NCBI RefSeq assembly: GCF_009183365.2
Contig: NZ_CP068230.1
Coordinates: forward strand, 2,075,001 to 2,139,000
Source: Shewanella algae
GTDB lineage: Bacteria > Pseudomonadota > Gammaproteobacteria > Enterobacterales > Shewanellaceae
Reading direction: 5' to 3'
Length of the DNA stretch: 64,000 nt
The notes beneath the pieces are model-generated. The model did no database searches. It saw nothing but the letters and a program-made list of their open reading frames with translations, and was not told the origin of the DNA. How positions within the stretch are numbered: the stretch's first letter is position 1; every line of letters begins with the position of its first letter. This document shows, piece by piece, positions 17,522 to 26,143 of the stretch. A program made the translations under genes and the position numbers.

Positions 17522-17788
17522 ATGGGTTTTGAAAACAATGACAAGGCAAAGGGGTACTGGCGCGAAAACTTGCGCTTGGTACTGGCACTACTGGCTATCT
17601 GGTTCGTGGTTTCCTACGGTTGTGGGATTTTGCTGGTGGATGTTCTCAATGAAATTCATTTTATGGGATTCAAGCTTGGCTTCTGGTTTGCCCAGCAAGG
17701 TTCCATGTATGTATTCGTAGTGCTGATTTTCGTATATGCGGCCAAAGCGAATGCCTTAGATAAAAAATATAACGTACACGAAGACTAA
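17522..17788 (+). CDS. DUF4212 small subunit of a sodium:solute symporter
   Basis: This 88-residue membrane protein has two helices (LVLALLAIWFVVSYGCGILLV and GSMYVFVVLIFVYAAKANAL) with the conserved FWFAQQGS between them. That is the pattern of DUF4212, the putative small subunit that accompanies the large symporter encoded 11 bases downstream. GGGGAG precedes the ATG. Known relatives sit with acetate/solute symporters. The exact role of the small subunit is not established. Confidence 0.88.
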   Translation: MGFENNDKAKGYWRENLRLVLALLAIWFVVSYGCGILLVDVLNEIHFMGFKLGFWFAQQGSMYVFVVLIFVYAAKANALDKKYNVHED

Positions 17789-17799
17789 GGAGCGGGCCG

Positions 17800-19533
17800 A
17801 TGGATGTTCAAGCATTAACGTTTTTGATTGTGGGGCTCTCGTTTGCCCTTTATATAGGGATTGCCATCTGGTCAAGAGCCGGCTCTACCAAAGATTTCTA
17901 TGTTGCCGGTGGCGGGGTTCACCCAGTGATGAACGGTATGGCGACGGCTGCAGACTGGATGTCGGCCGCTTCCTTTATCTCGCTGGCGGGGATTGTCTCT
18001 TTCGTCGGATACGATGGCAGTGTGTACCTGATGGGCTGGACCGGCGGCTATGTGTTGCTGGCTTTGTGTATGGCGCCTTACCTTCGTAAGTTCGGCAAGT
18101 TCACTGTGCCTGACTTTATTGGTGAGCGTTATTACTCCCAAGCGGCCCGAGTGGTGGCTGTGATTTGCGCCATCTTTATCTGCTTTACCTATATTGCCGG
18201 GCAGATGCGCGGTGTTGGGGTGGTGTTCTCCCGCTTCCTGGAAGTGGATGTCGATACCGGGGTGTATATAGGTATGGCAGTGGTGTTCTTCTACGCCGTA
18301 CTCGGTGGCATGAAGGGGATCACTTACACTCAGGTGGCCCAATATTGCGTGCTTATTTTCGCCTTTATGGTTCCGGCCATCTTTATCTCTGTGATGATGA
18401 CAGGCCATATCATTCCACAAATCGGTTTTGGCGCTGAACTGATAGACGCCGCCGGGAATAATACCGGGGTGTATCTGCTGCAAAAACTCGACGGCCTGCA
18501 AACCCAGCTGGGTTTCACTGAATACACAGAAGGCGCCAAGAGCACCATAGATGTATTCGCCATCACTGCTGCGCTTATGGTAGGTACTGCCGGTTTGCCA
18601 CACGTTATTGTGCGTTTCTTTACCGTACCCAAGGTGAAAGATGCCCGTATCAGTGCCGGTTGGGCGCTGGTGTTTATTGCCATTATGTACACCACTGTGC
18701 CTGCCTTGGCGGCGTTCTCCCGGGTGAACATGATAGAAACCATCAATGGTCCTGAATCGACCGGTGTTGCCTATGAGTCGGCGCCGCAGTGGATCAAAAA
18801 CTGGGAAACCACCGGGCTTATCAAGTGGAATGATAAAAACGGCGACGGCAAGATGTACTACGCCAAGGGTAATCTCACCGACGATAGCAGCAATGAGATG
18901 AATATCGACCGCGATATCATGGTGTTGGCGACCCCTGAAATCGCCGATCTGCCGGCTTGGGTGATTGCTCTGGTTGCAGCCGGTGGTCTGGCGGCGGCGC
19001 TGTCGACTTCTGCGGGCTTGCTGCTGGTTATCTCAACCTCGGTATCCCATGACTTGTTGAAGAAAAACTTTATGCCGGACATCTCAGACAAGAAGGAGTT
19101 GTTCTACGCCCGAACCGCGGCGGCTGTTGGTATAGTGATTGCCGGTTACTTCGGGATTAATCCGCCCGGGTTTGTGGCGGCAGTGGTGGCCTTTGCCTTT
19201 GGCTTGGCGGCATCGTCACTGTTCCCGGCAATTGTGATGGGTATTTTCTCCAAGTCGATGAACAAGGAAGGGGCCATAGCCGGTATGGTGGTGGGGCTTG
19301 GCTTTACCGCGGCTTATATCATCTACTTCAAGTTCATTAATCCTGCCGATAACAGCGCTGAAAACTGGCTGTTTGGTATTTCACCTGAAGGAATAGGCAT
19401 GATTGGCATGATACTCAACTTTGTTGTGGCGATTATTGTTGCCAAGATGACAGCCGCTGTTCCAGAGCATGTACAGGAAATGGTTGAATCCATCCGTTTC
19501 CCCAAAGGTGCAGGCACGGCGCAGGAACACTGA
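17800..19533 (+). CDS. Sodium:solute symporter large subunit (ActP/VC_2705-type)
   Basis: The protein has 577 residues and about 13 membrane helices, of the solute:sodium symporter family. Family features include DFYVAGGGVHPVMNGMATAADWMSAASFI near the N-terminus, GWTGGYVLLALCMAPYLRKFGKFTVPDFIGERY, and GTAGLPHVIVRFFTVPKVKDARIS. A long loop (about 315-370) is specific to the DUF4212-linked subgroup. It probably takes up a small carboxylate such as acetate, but the substrate is not proven. It is co-transcribed with the DUF4212 gene. A terminator follows, yet the DUF294 and exonuclease genes downstream keep the same orientation, as in related genomes. Confidence 0.9.
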   Translation: MDVQALTFLIVGLSFALYIGIAIWSRAGSTKDFYVAGGGVHPVMNGMATAADWMSAASFISLAGIVSFVGYDGSVYLMGWTGGYVLLALCMAPYLRKFGKFTVPDFIGERYYSQAARVVAVICAIFICFTYIAGQMRGVGVVFSRFLEVDVDTGVYIGMAVVFFYAVLGGMKGITYTQVAQYCVLIFAFMVPAIFISVMMTGHIIPQIGFGAELIDAAGNNTGVYLLQKLDGLQTQLGFTEYTEGAKSTIDVFAITAALMVGTAGLPHVIVRFFTVPKVKDARISAGWALVFIAIMYTTVPALAAFSRVNMIETINGPESTGVAYESAPQWIKNWETTGLIKWNDKNGDGKMYYAKGNLTDDSSNEMNIDRDIMVLATPEIADLPAWVIALVAAGGLAAALSTSAGLLLVISTSVSHDLLKKNFMPDISDKKELFYARTAAAVGIVIAGYFGINPPGFVAAVVAFAFGLAASSLFPAIVMGIFSKSMNKEGAIAGMVVGLGFTAAYIIYFKFINPADNSAENWLFGISPEGIGMIGMILNFVVAIIVAKMTAAVPEHVQEMVESIRFPKGAGTAQEH

Positions 19534-19558
19534 TAGTCTGATGCTGCATAAATGGAAG

Positions 19559-19587
19559 ATCCCCCGCTTGGCCGGGGGATTTTTTTA
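19559..19587 (+). terminator. Rho-independent terminator of the symporter operon
   Basis: An 8-bp stem (ATCCCCCG / CGGGGGAT) with a CTTGGC loop is followed by seven T. Confidence 0.93.
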
Positions 19588-19753
19588 TCAGTGTAGTTTG
19601 GGTTGGATACTCAACTTTCTATTTTTTATTGGTTTGGGCTTCTGTTTCGGATTTTCTGCCTTGGTTCTGGCGGTATTCGACTAAAGCCAGATAGCCAGCA
19701 TGATACAGAGTGGGCAATATTGAGATTAGTCAGTCCAACTCTAAAGGCCGCCC

Positions 19754-21601
19754 ATGGATGAAAGTGAACTGCTGCCTATTCGCAGCTTTCTGCAACAGAC
19801 GGTTCCTTTCGATGAACTGCCGCAACCCTTGCTGGAGCAATGTTGCCGCGCCATCGGCATAGGTTATTACAGCAAGTCGATGAAAGCCGTGCCGCTGGAT
19901 TCGGCCAACCCCATGCTCTATATCGTTCGCAGCGGTGCCTTTGAAGTGCGCGATGCCGAAGGCGAGTTGCTGGACCGTTTGGGGGAGGGCGATTGCTTTG
20001 GCTTTCCCTCTCTGCTGTCGGGCGAGGAGATCAGTAACAAGGTGCTGATCCTCGAAGATGGCCTGGTCTATCATGTGCCACCAGCGCTGTTTGACACTCT
20101 GCGCCTGGAGTGCCGCAGCTTCGATCGCTTCTTTAACCGCGCCTATGCCAAGCGGTTGCGCCACCAAGGTCGTTTTCGGGCTAGGGATTTGACCACGACC
20201 AGCCGGATCAGCACCCTGATGACCCACGAGCCTGTCAGTGTCGATCACCGCCTTTGTATCACGGATGCGGCCAAGCTGATGCGCAAGCACAGGGTATCGT
20301 CTGTCTTGGTACTGGATAATCACAAACTGGTGGGGATCCTCACCGACAGGGATCTGCGTAATAGGGTGCTGGCCGAGGGGCTTACCGGCAATGAAGCCGT
20401 GTTTCAAGCCATGACCCGCCAGCCCGTATACATAGATGCCCAGGCCCTGGTATTTGAAGCCATGCTGCTGATGAGCGAGCACAACATTCACCATCTGCCG
20501 GTCATGGAGCGAGAGCAGCCGGTCGGGATGATCACCAGCACAGACATACTGCGAAGTCAGGCATCCCAACCTTTGCTGCTGATAGGCGAGATAGAGCGGC
20601 AAAAAGATTTGCAAAGCCTTATCGGGGTCAGTCGACAAATTCCACTTTTGCTGCAAAACCTTATCAGTGCGGATGCCCGTGCCGAGGAGATTGGCCGGGT
20701 ACTGACCTCAGTTACAGATGCGCTTACCCGCAGACTTATCCAGCTCCATCAGGCGCTGCTCGGGGAGGCGCCGATGGCGTTTTGCTGGTTGGCATTTGGC
20801 TCTCAGGGGCGGCAGGATCAGGCCGCCTGCTCGGATCAGGACAATGGTTTATTGCTGGCCGAAGAGCCGGATGAGCATGCCAGAGGTTACTTTCAGGCCT
20901 TGGCCAAGGGAGTGTGCGCCGGGCTCAACGAATGCGGTTATGTATACTGCCCCGGGGATATCATGGCGCAAAACCCCAACTGGTGTTTGTCGCTGGCAAG
21001 TTGGCAGCAGAAGTTTGCCTCTTGGGTTAATACCCCTGAGCCCAAGGCCTTGATGCATGCCAGCATCTTTTTCGATATGCGCTCCGTATATGGGCCGGAC
21101 AGCCTGTTCGATGCGCTGCAAGACAAGGTGCTGGCGCAGACCAAAGACAAGGATATCTTTCTGGCGGCCCTGACCGGCAATGCCTTAAGTGAGTCGCCGC
21201 CATTGGGATTTTTCCGCCAATTCGTGCTCGACAGGGATGGCAGTGAGGTCAAGGGGATGGATCTTAAACACAGGGGCAGCGCCCTTATCAATGACATCGC
21301 CCGGGTATATGCCTTGGCCGCCGGCGTCAAAGAGGTTAATACCGCCAAACGGATCCGCGCCTTGATGGAGAGCAAGCTGTTGAGCCGCAAAGATGCCCTT
21401 AATCTTGCCGATGCCCATGAATTTATTGCCCATATGCGGCTGGCCAATCAGGGGCGTCAGTTTGAGCAAGGCCAAGGGATAAGCAATTTTCTGATGCCGC
21501 AGGCACTCTCTTCACTGATGCGTCATCAACTCAGGGATGCCTTCAAGGTCGTGCATGATGCCCAGGCGGCGCTGAGACTCAAGTTTACCCGGAGTTTCTA
21601 G
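19754..21601 (+). CDS. cNMP-binding / CBS / DUF294 nucleotidyltransferase-like protein
   Basis: This 615-residue multidomain cytoplasmic protein has, in order: a cyclic-nucleotide-binding-type beta-roll (about 10-120, LYIVRSGAFEVRDAEGELLDRLGEGDCFGFPSLL); a pair of CBS domains (about 150-275); a DUF294 nucleotidyltransferase-like domain with GSQGRQDQAACSDQDNGLL (about 349-367), which keeps the GS..R..D.D pattern of GlnD-like transferases; and a helical C-terminal DUF294_C domain. By analogy with GlnD it may modify a protein with a nucleotide in response to adenosine nucleotides bound at the CBS or cNMP domains. No target is known. It lies between the symporter and an exonuclease gene whose ATG begins 1 base after its stop. 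Confidence 0.87.
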   Translation: MDESELLPIRSFLQQTVPFDELPQPLLEQCCRAIGIGYYSKSMKAVPLDSANPMLYIVRSGAFEVRDAEGELLDRLGEGDCFGFPSLLSGEEISNKVLILEDGLVYHVPPALFDTLRLECRSFDRFFNRAYAKRLRHQGRFRARDLTTTSRISTLMTHEPVSVDHRLCITDAAKLMRKHRVSSVLVLDNHKLVGILTDRDLRNRVLAEGLTGNEAVFQAMTRQPVYIDAQALVFEAMLLMSEHNIHHLPVMEREQPVGMITSTDILRSQASQPLLLIGEIERQKDLQSLIGVSRQIPLLLQNLISADARAEEIGRVLTSVTDALTRRLIQLHQALLGEAPMAFCWLAFGSQGRQDQAACSDQDNGLLLAEEPDEHARGYFQALAKGVCAGLNECGYVYCPGDIMAQNPNWCLSLASWQQKFASWVNTPEPKALMHASIFFDMRSVYGPDSLFDALQDKVLAQTKDKDIFLAALTGNALSESPPLGFFRQFVLDRDGSEVKGMDLKHRGSALINDIARVYALAAGVKEVNTAKRIRALMESKLLSRKDALNLADAHEFIAHMRLANQGRQFEQGQGISNFLMPQALSSLMRHQLRDAFKVVHDAQAALRLKFTRSF

Positions 21602-21602
21602 G

Positions 21603-22274
21603 ATGCCTTTGCTGCACAAAGCCCGCCTGGCCTGGCATTGTTGGCAGGCTAAGGAGCCACTTAAGGTTTTTTACCAGTCCTTGAGTCCTGTGTTATCCAA
21701 GCCTGTGGCAGAGGCGCCTTTGATGGCGCTGGACCTGGAAATGACCGGCCTAGAGCCGGGTTGCGATCAGATACTCTCCATCGGTGTGGTGCCCATCAAC
21801 AAAGGCAGACTGGAGCTCAGCGGCGCCCGCCACAAATTGGTGAGTATTGCCGGCAGTGTCGGTCAGAGCGCCACGATTCACGGCATTATGGATCGCCATC
21901 TTGAACAGGGGGCGCTGGCGCCCGAACAGCTCTTGCCTTGGCTGTTACGGCAAAGTCAGGGGCGCATTTTACTGATGCATCATGCTCCTTTGGACTGCGC
22001 TTTTCTCAGCAGGCTTTGTCAGCAGGCATACGGTACTAAGCTGCATCTTCCCGTGATAGATACCCTGCTGCTGGAAAAGACCCGCCTGCAGCGGCAACAG
22101 GAGGTGCTGCCAAGCGGTAGTCTGCGCCTCGGCGCTTGCCGCAGCCGCTATCATCTGCCGCCGTATTCGGCCCACAATGCCCTGACTGACGCGCTGGCCT
22201 GTGGTGAGCTGTTTCTGGCGCAAAGCTGTGATGCTGCCAAAGAGCCTGTGGCCGATTTCCTCTCCTGGGTATAG
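21603..22274 (+). CDS. DEDD-family 3'-5' exonuclease (DnaQ-like)
   Basis: This 223-residue protein has Exo I LMALDLEMTGLEPGCDQILSIGVV (Asp and Glu ligands), Exo II in LLMHHAPLDCAFLSR and Exo III YSAHNALTDALACGELFLA with the DEDDh histidine. It resembles the DNA polymerase III epsilon-like exonucleases encoded beside DUF294 proteins. The start overlaps the end of the DUF294 gene, so translation is probably coupled. It presumably degrades or trims single strands or small nucleic acids. Its substrate and link to the symporter are unknown. Confidence 0.87.
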   Translation: MPLLHKARLAWHCWQAKEPLKVFYQSLSPVLSKPVAEAPLMALDLEMTGLEPGCDQILSIGVVPINKGRLELSGARHKLVSIAGSVGQSATIHGIMDRHLEQGALAPEQLLPWLLRQSQGRILLMHHAPLDCAFLSRLCQQAYGTKLHLPVIDTLLLEKTRLQRQQEVLPSGSLRLGACRSRYHLPPYSAHNALTDALACGELFLAQSCDAAKEPVADFLSWV

Positions 22275-22422
22275 CAGTCGGTGAGCACTTCCTGGGTGTA
22301 TTCCCTTGGTTTGACAATGAGCAGAGCGTTGTCAGAACTGAGCTTGGTCGAATTGAACTTTGCCAAGCGGCCCGAATTCGATTAATTTCAAAGTGCCACT
22401 CAAGGCGTTAAGGAGCAAAGCT

Positions 22423-23016
22423 ATGGCACTTCCGTTACTCTGGCTCGGCTCTGCCGCACTCGGCGCCGTGTGGCTTGCCGATGAAGGGCAGAAGCGTAAG
22501 AAAGTCGCCCGCAATCGAGTACTCAAGGATATGCCGACAAAGGGGGCCAAGGGGCAGGCGCGGCTGACACCCAGTGAATGGTTTCACAGTCAGAGTGTCA
22601 AACGAGTGCAGCCCGGGATGCTGGTGTGCTGCCACGTATTCGGGGTCATTGAACACACAGGTATCTGGCTCGGTGACGGTATGTTGGCCGAACTCCACGG
22701 CAGCGGCCTTGTGCGGCCAGTGTCGGTGAAGCGTTTCCTGGCAGGTCGCAGCGGCAGCAAGGTGTTTGTTGCCTGCGATCATCAAAGAATGCCCCTGGTC
22801 AGTGAACAGGCGCTGGCCCGCGCCGGCGAGAGCCTGTTTCAGTATCGGGATTATGACTTGTTTGACAATAACTGCCACAGGTACGTGTGGCACTGTATCA
22901 GTGGCAAGCCGCAAAGGGTGAGCAGTTTTTCGCGGCTCAATCAACTGTTGGAAGACTTCTTCGGTCAGGGCATCTATTGGGATCAACTGCCGCTGGAACC
23001 CTTTGGGGAAGAGTGA
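22423..23016 (+). CDS. LRAT-like / NlpC-P60-superfamily protein with N-terminal membrane helix
   Basis: The protein has 197 residues. Residues 1-18 (MALPLLWLGSAALGAVWL) form a hydrophobic anchor. Residues 60-160 look like the circularly permuted papain fold of LRAT proteins: VQPGMLVCCHVFGVIEHTGIWLGD carries the histidine (H78) and DNNCHRYVWHCISG the cysteine (C151). Such proteins are acyltransferases or thiol hydrolases on lipids. The bacterial role is unknown. ATG 22423 is chosen over the frame start at 22360 because AAGGAG precedes it by 7 bases. Assignment is by motif only. Confidence 0.6.
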   Translation: MALPLLWLGSAALGAVWLADEGQKRKKVARNRVLKDMPTKGAKGQARLTPSEWFHSQSVKRVQPGMLVCCHVFGVIEHTGIWLGDGMLAELHGSGLVRPVSVKRFLAGRSGSKVFVACDHQRMPLVSEQALARAGESLFQYRDYDLFDNNCHRYVWHCISGKPQRVSSFSRLNQLLEDFFGQGIYWDQLPLEPFGEE

Positions 23017-23080
23017 AGATGATTGTCGCCGCAAGGGCCTTAAATATTAACCATGAATTATCTTGGGTGGTTTGCCATTC

Positions 23081-23692
23081 ATGCAACTCAATCGCTTTGA
23101 AAAATCGATAGTCAGGCATCCGCTGCGTTTGTGGCTGCAAAGACAGCTGGAGCGGCGGATGTTGTTGAAGCTGTTTGCCAAGCCTTTACCTGCTTTTAGT
23201 CGCGCCTTGGAGATAGGCTGCGGCTTTGGTGAGGGAATCGCGCTTGTGCGTCAGGATCTGGGGGCGGAAGAAGTGTGGGCGCTCGATTTTGATTTCGACA
23301 TGGTCAGCCACTGCGCCGGGCGGTATTCGGATCAAAACTGGTTGCATCTGTGCCAGGGCGATGGCAGCACCTTGCCTTTTGCCGATAGCCAGTTTGACCT
23401 TGTGGTCGATTTTGCCGCCTTTCATCATATTCCGGATTGGCAACAGGCGGTGGCCGAAGTACACAGAGTATTGCGCCCTGGCGGCTATTTCGTCATGGAA
23501 GAGCTTTATCGCGTTGCTATCTGTAATCCCTTGAGTCGGCGTTTGTTTGAACATCCCCAGGAAAACCGTTTCAATCACGCTGAACTCTTGGCTGTTCTTG
23601 AAGATACCGGCAACTTTGAGATTATCCGCCAACACCAGTTGCCGGCGCTGGCGGGTATCATCCTGGCCCGTAAAACCGCTGGCAAAGCTTGA
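23081..23692 (+). CDS. Class I SAM-dependent methyltransferase
   Basis: The protein has about 203 residues. Motif I is ALEIGCGFGEGIALVRQDLGAEEVWALDFDFDMV, and motif IV is FDLVVDFAAFHHIPDWQQAVAEVHRVLRPGGYFVMEE, as in Methyltransf_11 enzymes (UbiE-like). Acceptor unknown. The frame opens upstream at TTG 23063, but ATG 23081 (MQLNRFEKSIVRHPLR) gives a family-like start with GGTGG about 11 bases ahead. It follows the LRAT-like gene by 64 bases on the same strand. Confidence 0.82.
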   Translation: MQLNRFEKSIVRHPLRLWLQRQLERRMLLKLFAKPLPAFSRALEIGCGFGEGIALVRQDLGAEEVWALDFDFDMVSHCAGRYSDQNWLHLCQGDGSTLPFADSQFDLVVDFAAFHHIPDWQQAVAEVHRVLRPGGYFVMEELYRVAICNPLSRRLFEHPQENRFNHAELLAVLEDTGNFEIIRQHQLPALAGIILARKTAGKA

Positions 23693-23925
23693 GCAGGATA
23701 ATGACGGGTCAAGCCGGGCCTTGTCGTGCTTGGCGGTTTGGTTTTGCCCGGCTCCACTCTATAAGCACTTATGCGTTTAATCCTTTTGCAAGCGGTATAA
23801 CAGCATCCAAGTGCGTATCATTTAAGACAATTTAGCCTAAATTTGCCCTGAAGCATGGTTTGTTGTGCCGCTTTACCACTATAATTTGCTCAATACTCCG
23901 AAGTTAAATTGGAAACGCAGTCGTT

Positions 23926-24864
23926 ATGGCAAAAGTATTGGAATCCGTAGATCAACGTACCCAACTCGTGGGTGAGAACCGTCTGGAACTGCTGTTGTTC
24001 AGGATCAGTTCGACCCAGCTGTTTGCCATCAATGTATTCAAGGTCAAAGAGGTAGTGAAACTGCCGGAACTGTCGGCCATGCCCGGCAGTCATCCCGCCA
24101 TCAGTGGCGTCGCCAATATCCGCGGTACGTCCATCCCTGTCATTAACCTGCGCAGTGCCATAGGTTTTTCGCCCATGCCGGTGGGCGAAGACGCTAACCT
24201 TATCATCACAGAATACAACCGCAGCGTGCAGGGTTTTCTGGTGGGCAAGGTTGAGCATATCGTCAACATGACCTGGGGCGATATCATGCCACCGCCGAAG
24301 ACTGCCGGCCGCAATCATTACCTTACCGCCATTACCCGTATTGAGACTCAGGGTAAAACCGAGTTGGTGTCAATTATCGATGTGGAAAAGGTGTTGGCGG
24401 AGATCATCCACTATGACGTGCGTCTCTCAGAAGGTGTGCTGGATGAGTCCTTGGTGGCCAAGATGCCGGGGCACAAGATTTTAATTGTCGACGATTCGCC
24501 CACCGCCAGACGCCAGGTTCGCGATACTTTGGGACAGTTGGGGCTTGAAGTGATTGAACGCAGCGATGGGCGCGAGGCGCTGACGCTGCTCAAGTCCTGG
24601 TGCGATCAGGGGCTCAAGGTGACAGATCAGATTTTGATGATGATCACCGACGCCGAGATGCCTGAAATGGACGGTTACCGTTTGACTTATGAGGTGCGCA
24701 ACGACAAGCGGATGGCCGATCTCTATATCACCCTCAATACCTCACTCAGTGGCAGTTTCAATAAGGCGATGGTGGAAAAGGTGGGTTGTGATCGCTTTAT
24801 TTCCAAGTTTCAGCCGGATCTGCTGGTGGAAGCGGTGCAGGACAGAATTCGTCAGCTGAGCTGA
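23926..24864 (+). CDS. cheV: Chemotaxis coupling/response-regulator protein CheV
   Basis: The protein has 312 residues. Residues about 15-165 form a CheW-like domain (LLFRISSTQLFAINVFKVKEVVKLPELSAMPGSHPAISGVANIRGTSIPVINL). Residues about 178-310 form a receiver (KILIVDDSPTARRQVRDTL) with phospho-acceptor D242 in ITDAEMPEMDGY and a C-terminal KFQPDLL lysine region. CheV joins receptors to CheA and damps signalling. No other chemotaxis gene is adjacent. It converges with the next gene with no gap between their stop codons. Confidence 0.93.
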   Translation: MAKVLESVDQRTQLVGENRLELLLFRISSTQLFAINVFKVKEVVKLPELSAMPGSHPAISGVANIRGTSIPVINLRSAIGFSPMPVGEDANLIITEYNRSVQGFLVGKVEHIVNMTWGDIMPPPKTAGRNHYLTAITRIETQGKTELVSIIDVEKVLAEIIHYDVRLSEGVLDESLVAKMPGHKILIVDDSPTARRQVRDTLGQLGLEVIERSDGREALTLLKSWCDQGLKVTDQILMMITDAEMPEMDGYRLTYEVRNDKRMADLYITLNTSLSGSFNKAMVEKVGCDRFISKFQPDLLVEAVQDRIRQLS

Positions 24865-25503
24865 TTAGCGGCTGTTTTCCTGCTCCAGTTCGCGGATAAG
24901 TTGCTTCTTGGTGCGTTTGTCCGCGGCGATGTTGAGTCTGGCCAGGCGCACGGCAAAGGCAAATCTGTCGCGGCCGCAGATCGCAGTCAAGGCCTGCAGA
25001 AAGTCTTTATCCAGTGCAAAGTTTTTGGCGTAGTGCTCTATGGCGGCAAACACTGAGCTGTAGTGCAAACCGTCGAAGTCAAACCCGGTATTTGGCGTCT
25101 CGTCGCTCAGTGGAACCCCCTCAATACACAGGGGCCAGCCCTTGGCATTGATCCTGTCTCTGGCCACTTCATACATAAACCAGGCGCTGCGTTTAAAGCC
25201 GCCAAGAATTTTGCAGGAAAACTCCGATTCTTCCAGCTCTTCACGGGTCCAATTCAGCCCTATGGCCAGATGTTTGGCGTAGCGCTTCATCAACGCATCT
25301 TTAACCGCAATACGGCACTCGTATATCGAGGTGAGAGTATGTTGGCGGGCCAGCGTCAGGCACTCCTTACAGGCGGGCACGCTCAGTGAGGCATGTTCTG
25401 CATGGGGGGAGGCTCTAAAGGCAAAAACGTGCTCACAGGGTTCGGCACAAAACCAGCAGCTGTGACGGCAATTAAAGGGGATGTCGACCAAGGGACAGGG
25501 CAT
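24865..25503 (-). CDS. Conserved hypothetical protein with Cys/His-rich N-terminus
   Basis: This 212-residue protein is not in a family I can name. The first 50 residues hold CRHSCWFCAEPCEHVF and later ACKECL, a spacing that suggests a zinc site of the HNH or zinc-ribbon kind. The rest is mainly helical with many charged residues, and no membrane helix or signal peptide is seen. No good ribosome binding site precedes the ATG. It converges on cheV with its stop codon directly abutting that of cheV. Confidence 0.7.
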   Translation of the reverse strand: MPCPLVDIPFNCRHSCWFCAEPCEHVFAFRASPHAEHASLSVPACKECLTLARQHTLTSIYECRIAVKDALMKRYAKHLAIGLNWTREELEESEFSCKILGGFKRSAWFMYEVARDRINAKGWPLCIEGVPLSDETPNTGFDFDGLHYSSVFAAIEHYAKNFALDKDFLQALTAICGRDRFAFAVRLARLNIAADKRTKKQLIRELEQENSR

Positions 25504-25530
25504 AGGGTTGTGCAGATGCTGCTCTGAGTC

Positions 25531-25564
25531 TTAAAAGAAGTCGGGAGCCTTGGTGACTCCCGAC
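25531..25564 (-). terminator. Rho-independent terminator of the DUF2750 gene
   Basis: On the minus strand an 8-bp stem (GTCGGGAG / CTCCCGAC) is followed by TTCTTTT. It stands 10 bases after the stop of the DUF2750 gene. Confidence 0.75.
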
Positions 25565-25574
25565 CGGGTAAGGC

Positions 25575-25934
25575 TTATTCGGCTTCCACGTCTACCAGGA
25601 ACTTGGCCAGCTCTACTGGCTCAACTTCGGGACATTCCTGCTCGGCGCGCCAGTCGATACCAATCAATACGCCATCTTCGTTGAGATCTTCAATCCAGAA
25701 CTCCAGCAGCTCTTCCAGTGAGATAGCTACCGGTGCGAAGTTGACCCACTCCTCGGTGCAATGACTCTGGGCCACTGCCTGATCAGACCATAAAGGCATG
25801 ACATCTGTGTCTTCATATTCGCTGGAGTCACACACCACCCAGCCTTCGCCGGAGTCGTCCTGTAAGCCCCACACCTGCTGGTGCTCTTTGACGTTATCGA
25901 TAAATTGGCTCAGTGCCGGCGCTAAATCAGTCAT
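25575..25934 (-). CDS. DUF2750 family protein
   Basis: This 119-residue acidic cytoplasmic protein contains WVVCDSSEYEDTDVMPLWSDQAVAQ and a C-terminal LEELLEFWIEDLNEDGVLIGIDW stretch, which fits DUF2750. Function is unknown; it is widespread in Shewanella and Vibrio. ATG 25934 is used, with AGAGAG 8 bases upstream, rather than the frame start 6 codons earlier. Confidence 0.75.
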   Translation of the reverse strand: MTDLAPALSQFIDNVKEHQQVWGLQDDSGEGWVVCDSSEYEDTDVMPLWSDQAVAQSHCTEEWVNFAPVAISLEELLEFWIEDLNEDGVLIGIDWRAEQECPEVEPVELAKFLVDVEAE

Positions 25935-26143
25935 GATCTCTCTCTTGAGCAAGGGTTAGTGGCGCCATTATACGGCATAAGCACTGGAGTCCAAGTGAAT
26001 CTTAACCTCAGATGAACAAACAGGAATAAATGCTTAAAAATCGGCTCAACGACAGGGAATTATGCCTGCGGGGCTTAAAAAACGCTGTGCGACTGGTTAG
26101 GATGGAACTCGATGGGGTGTTTAATCTTTTAAGGAGTCGGAAG

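Noticed and set aside
19469..19684. Hydrophobic 71-codon frame after the symporter
   Set aside because: It overlaps the symporter end in another frame and crosses a strong terminator; no ribosome binding site.
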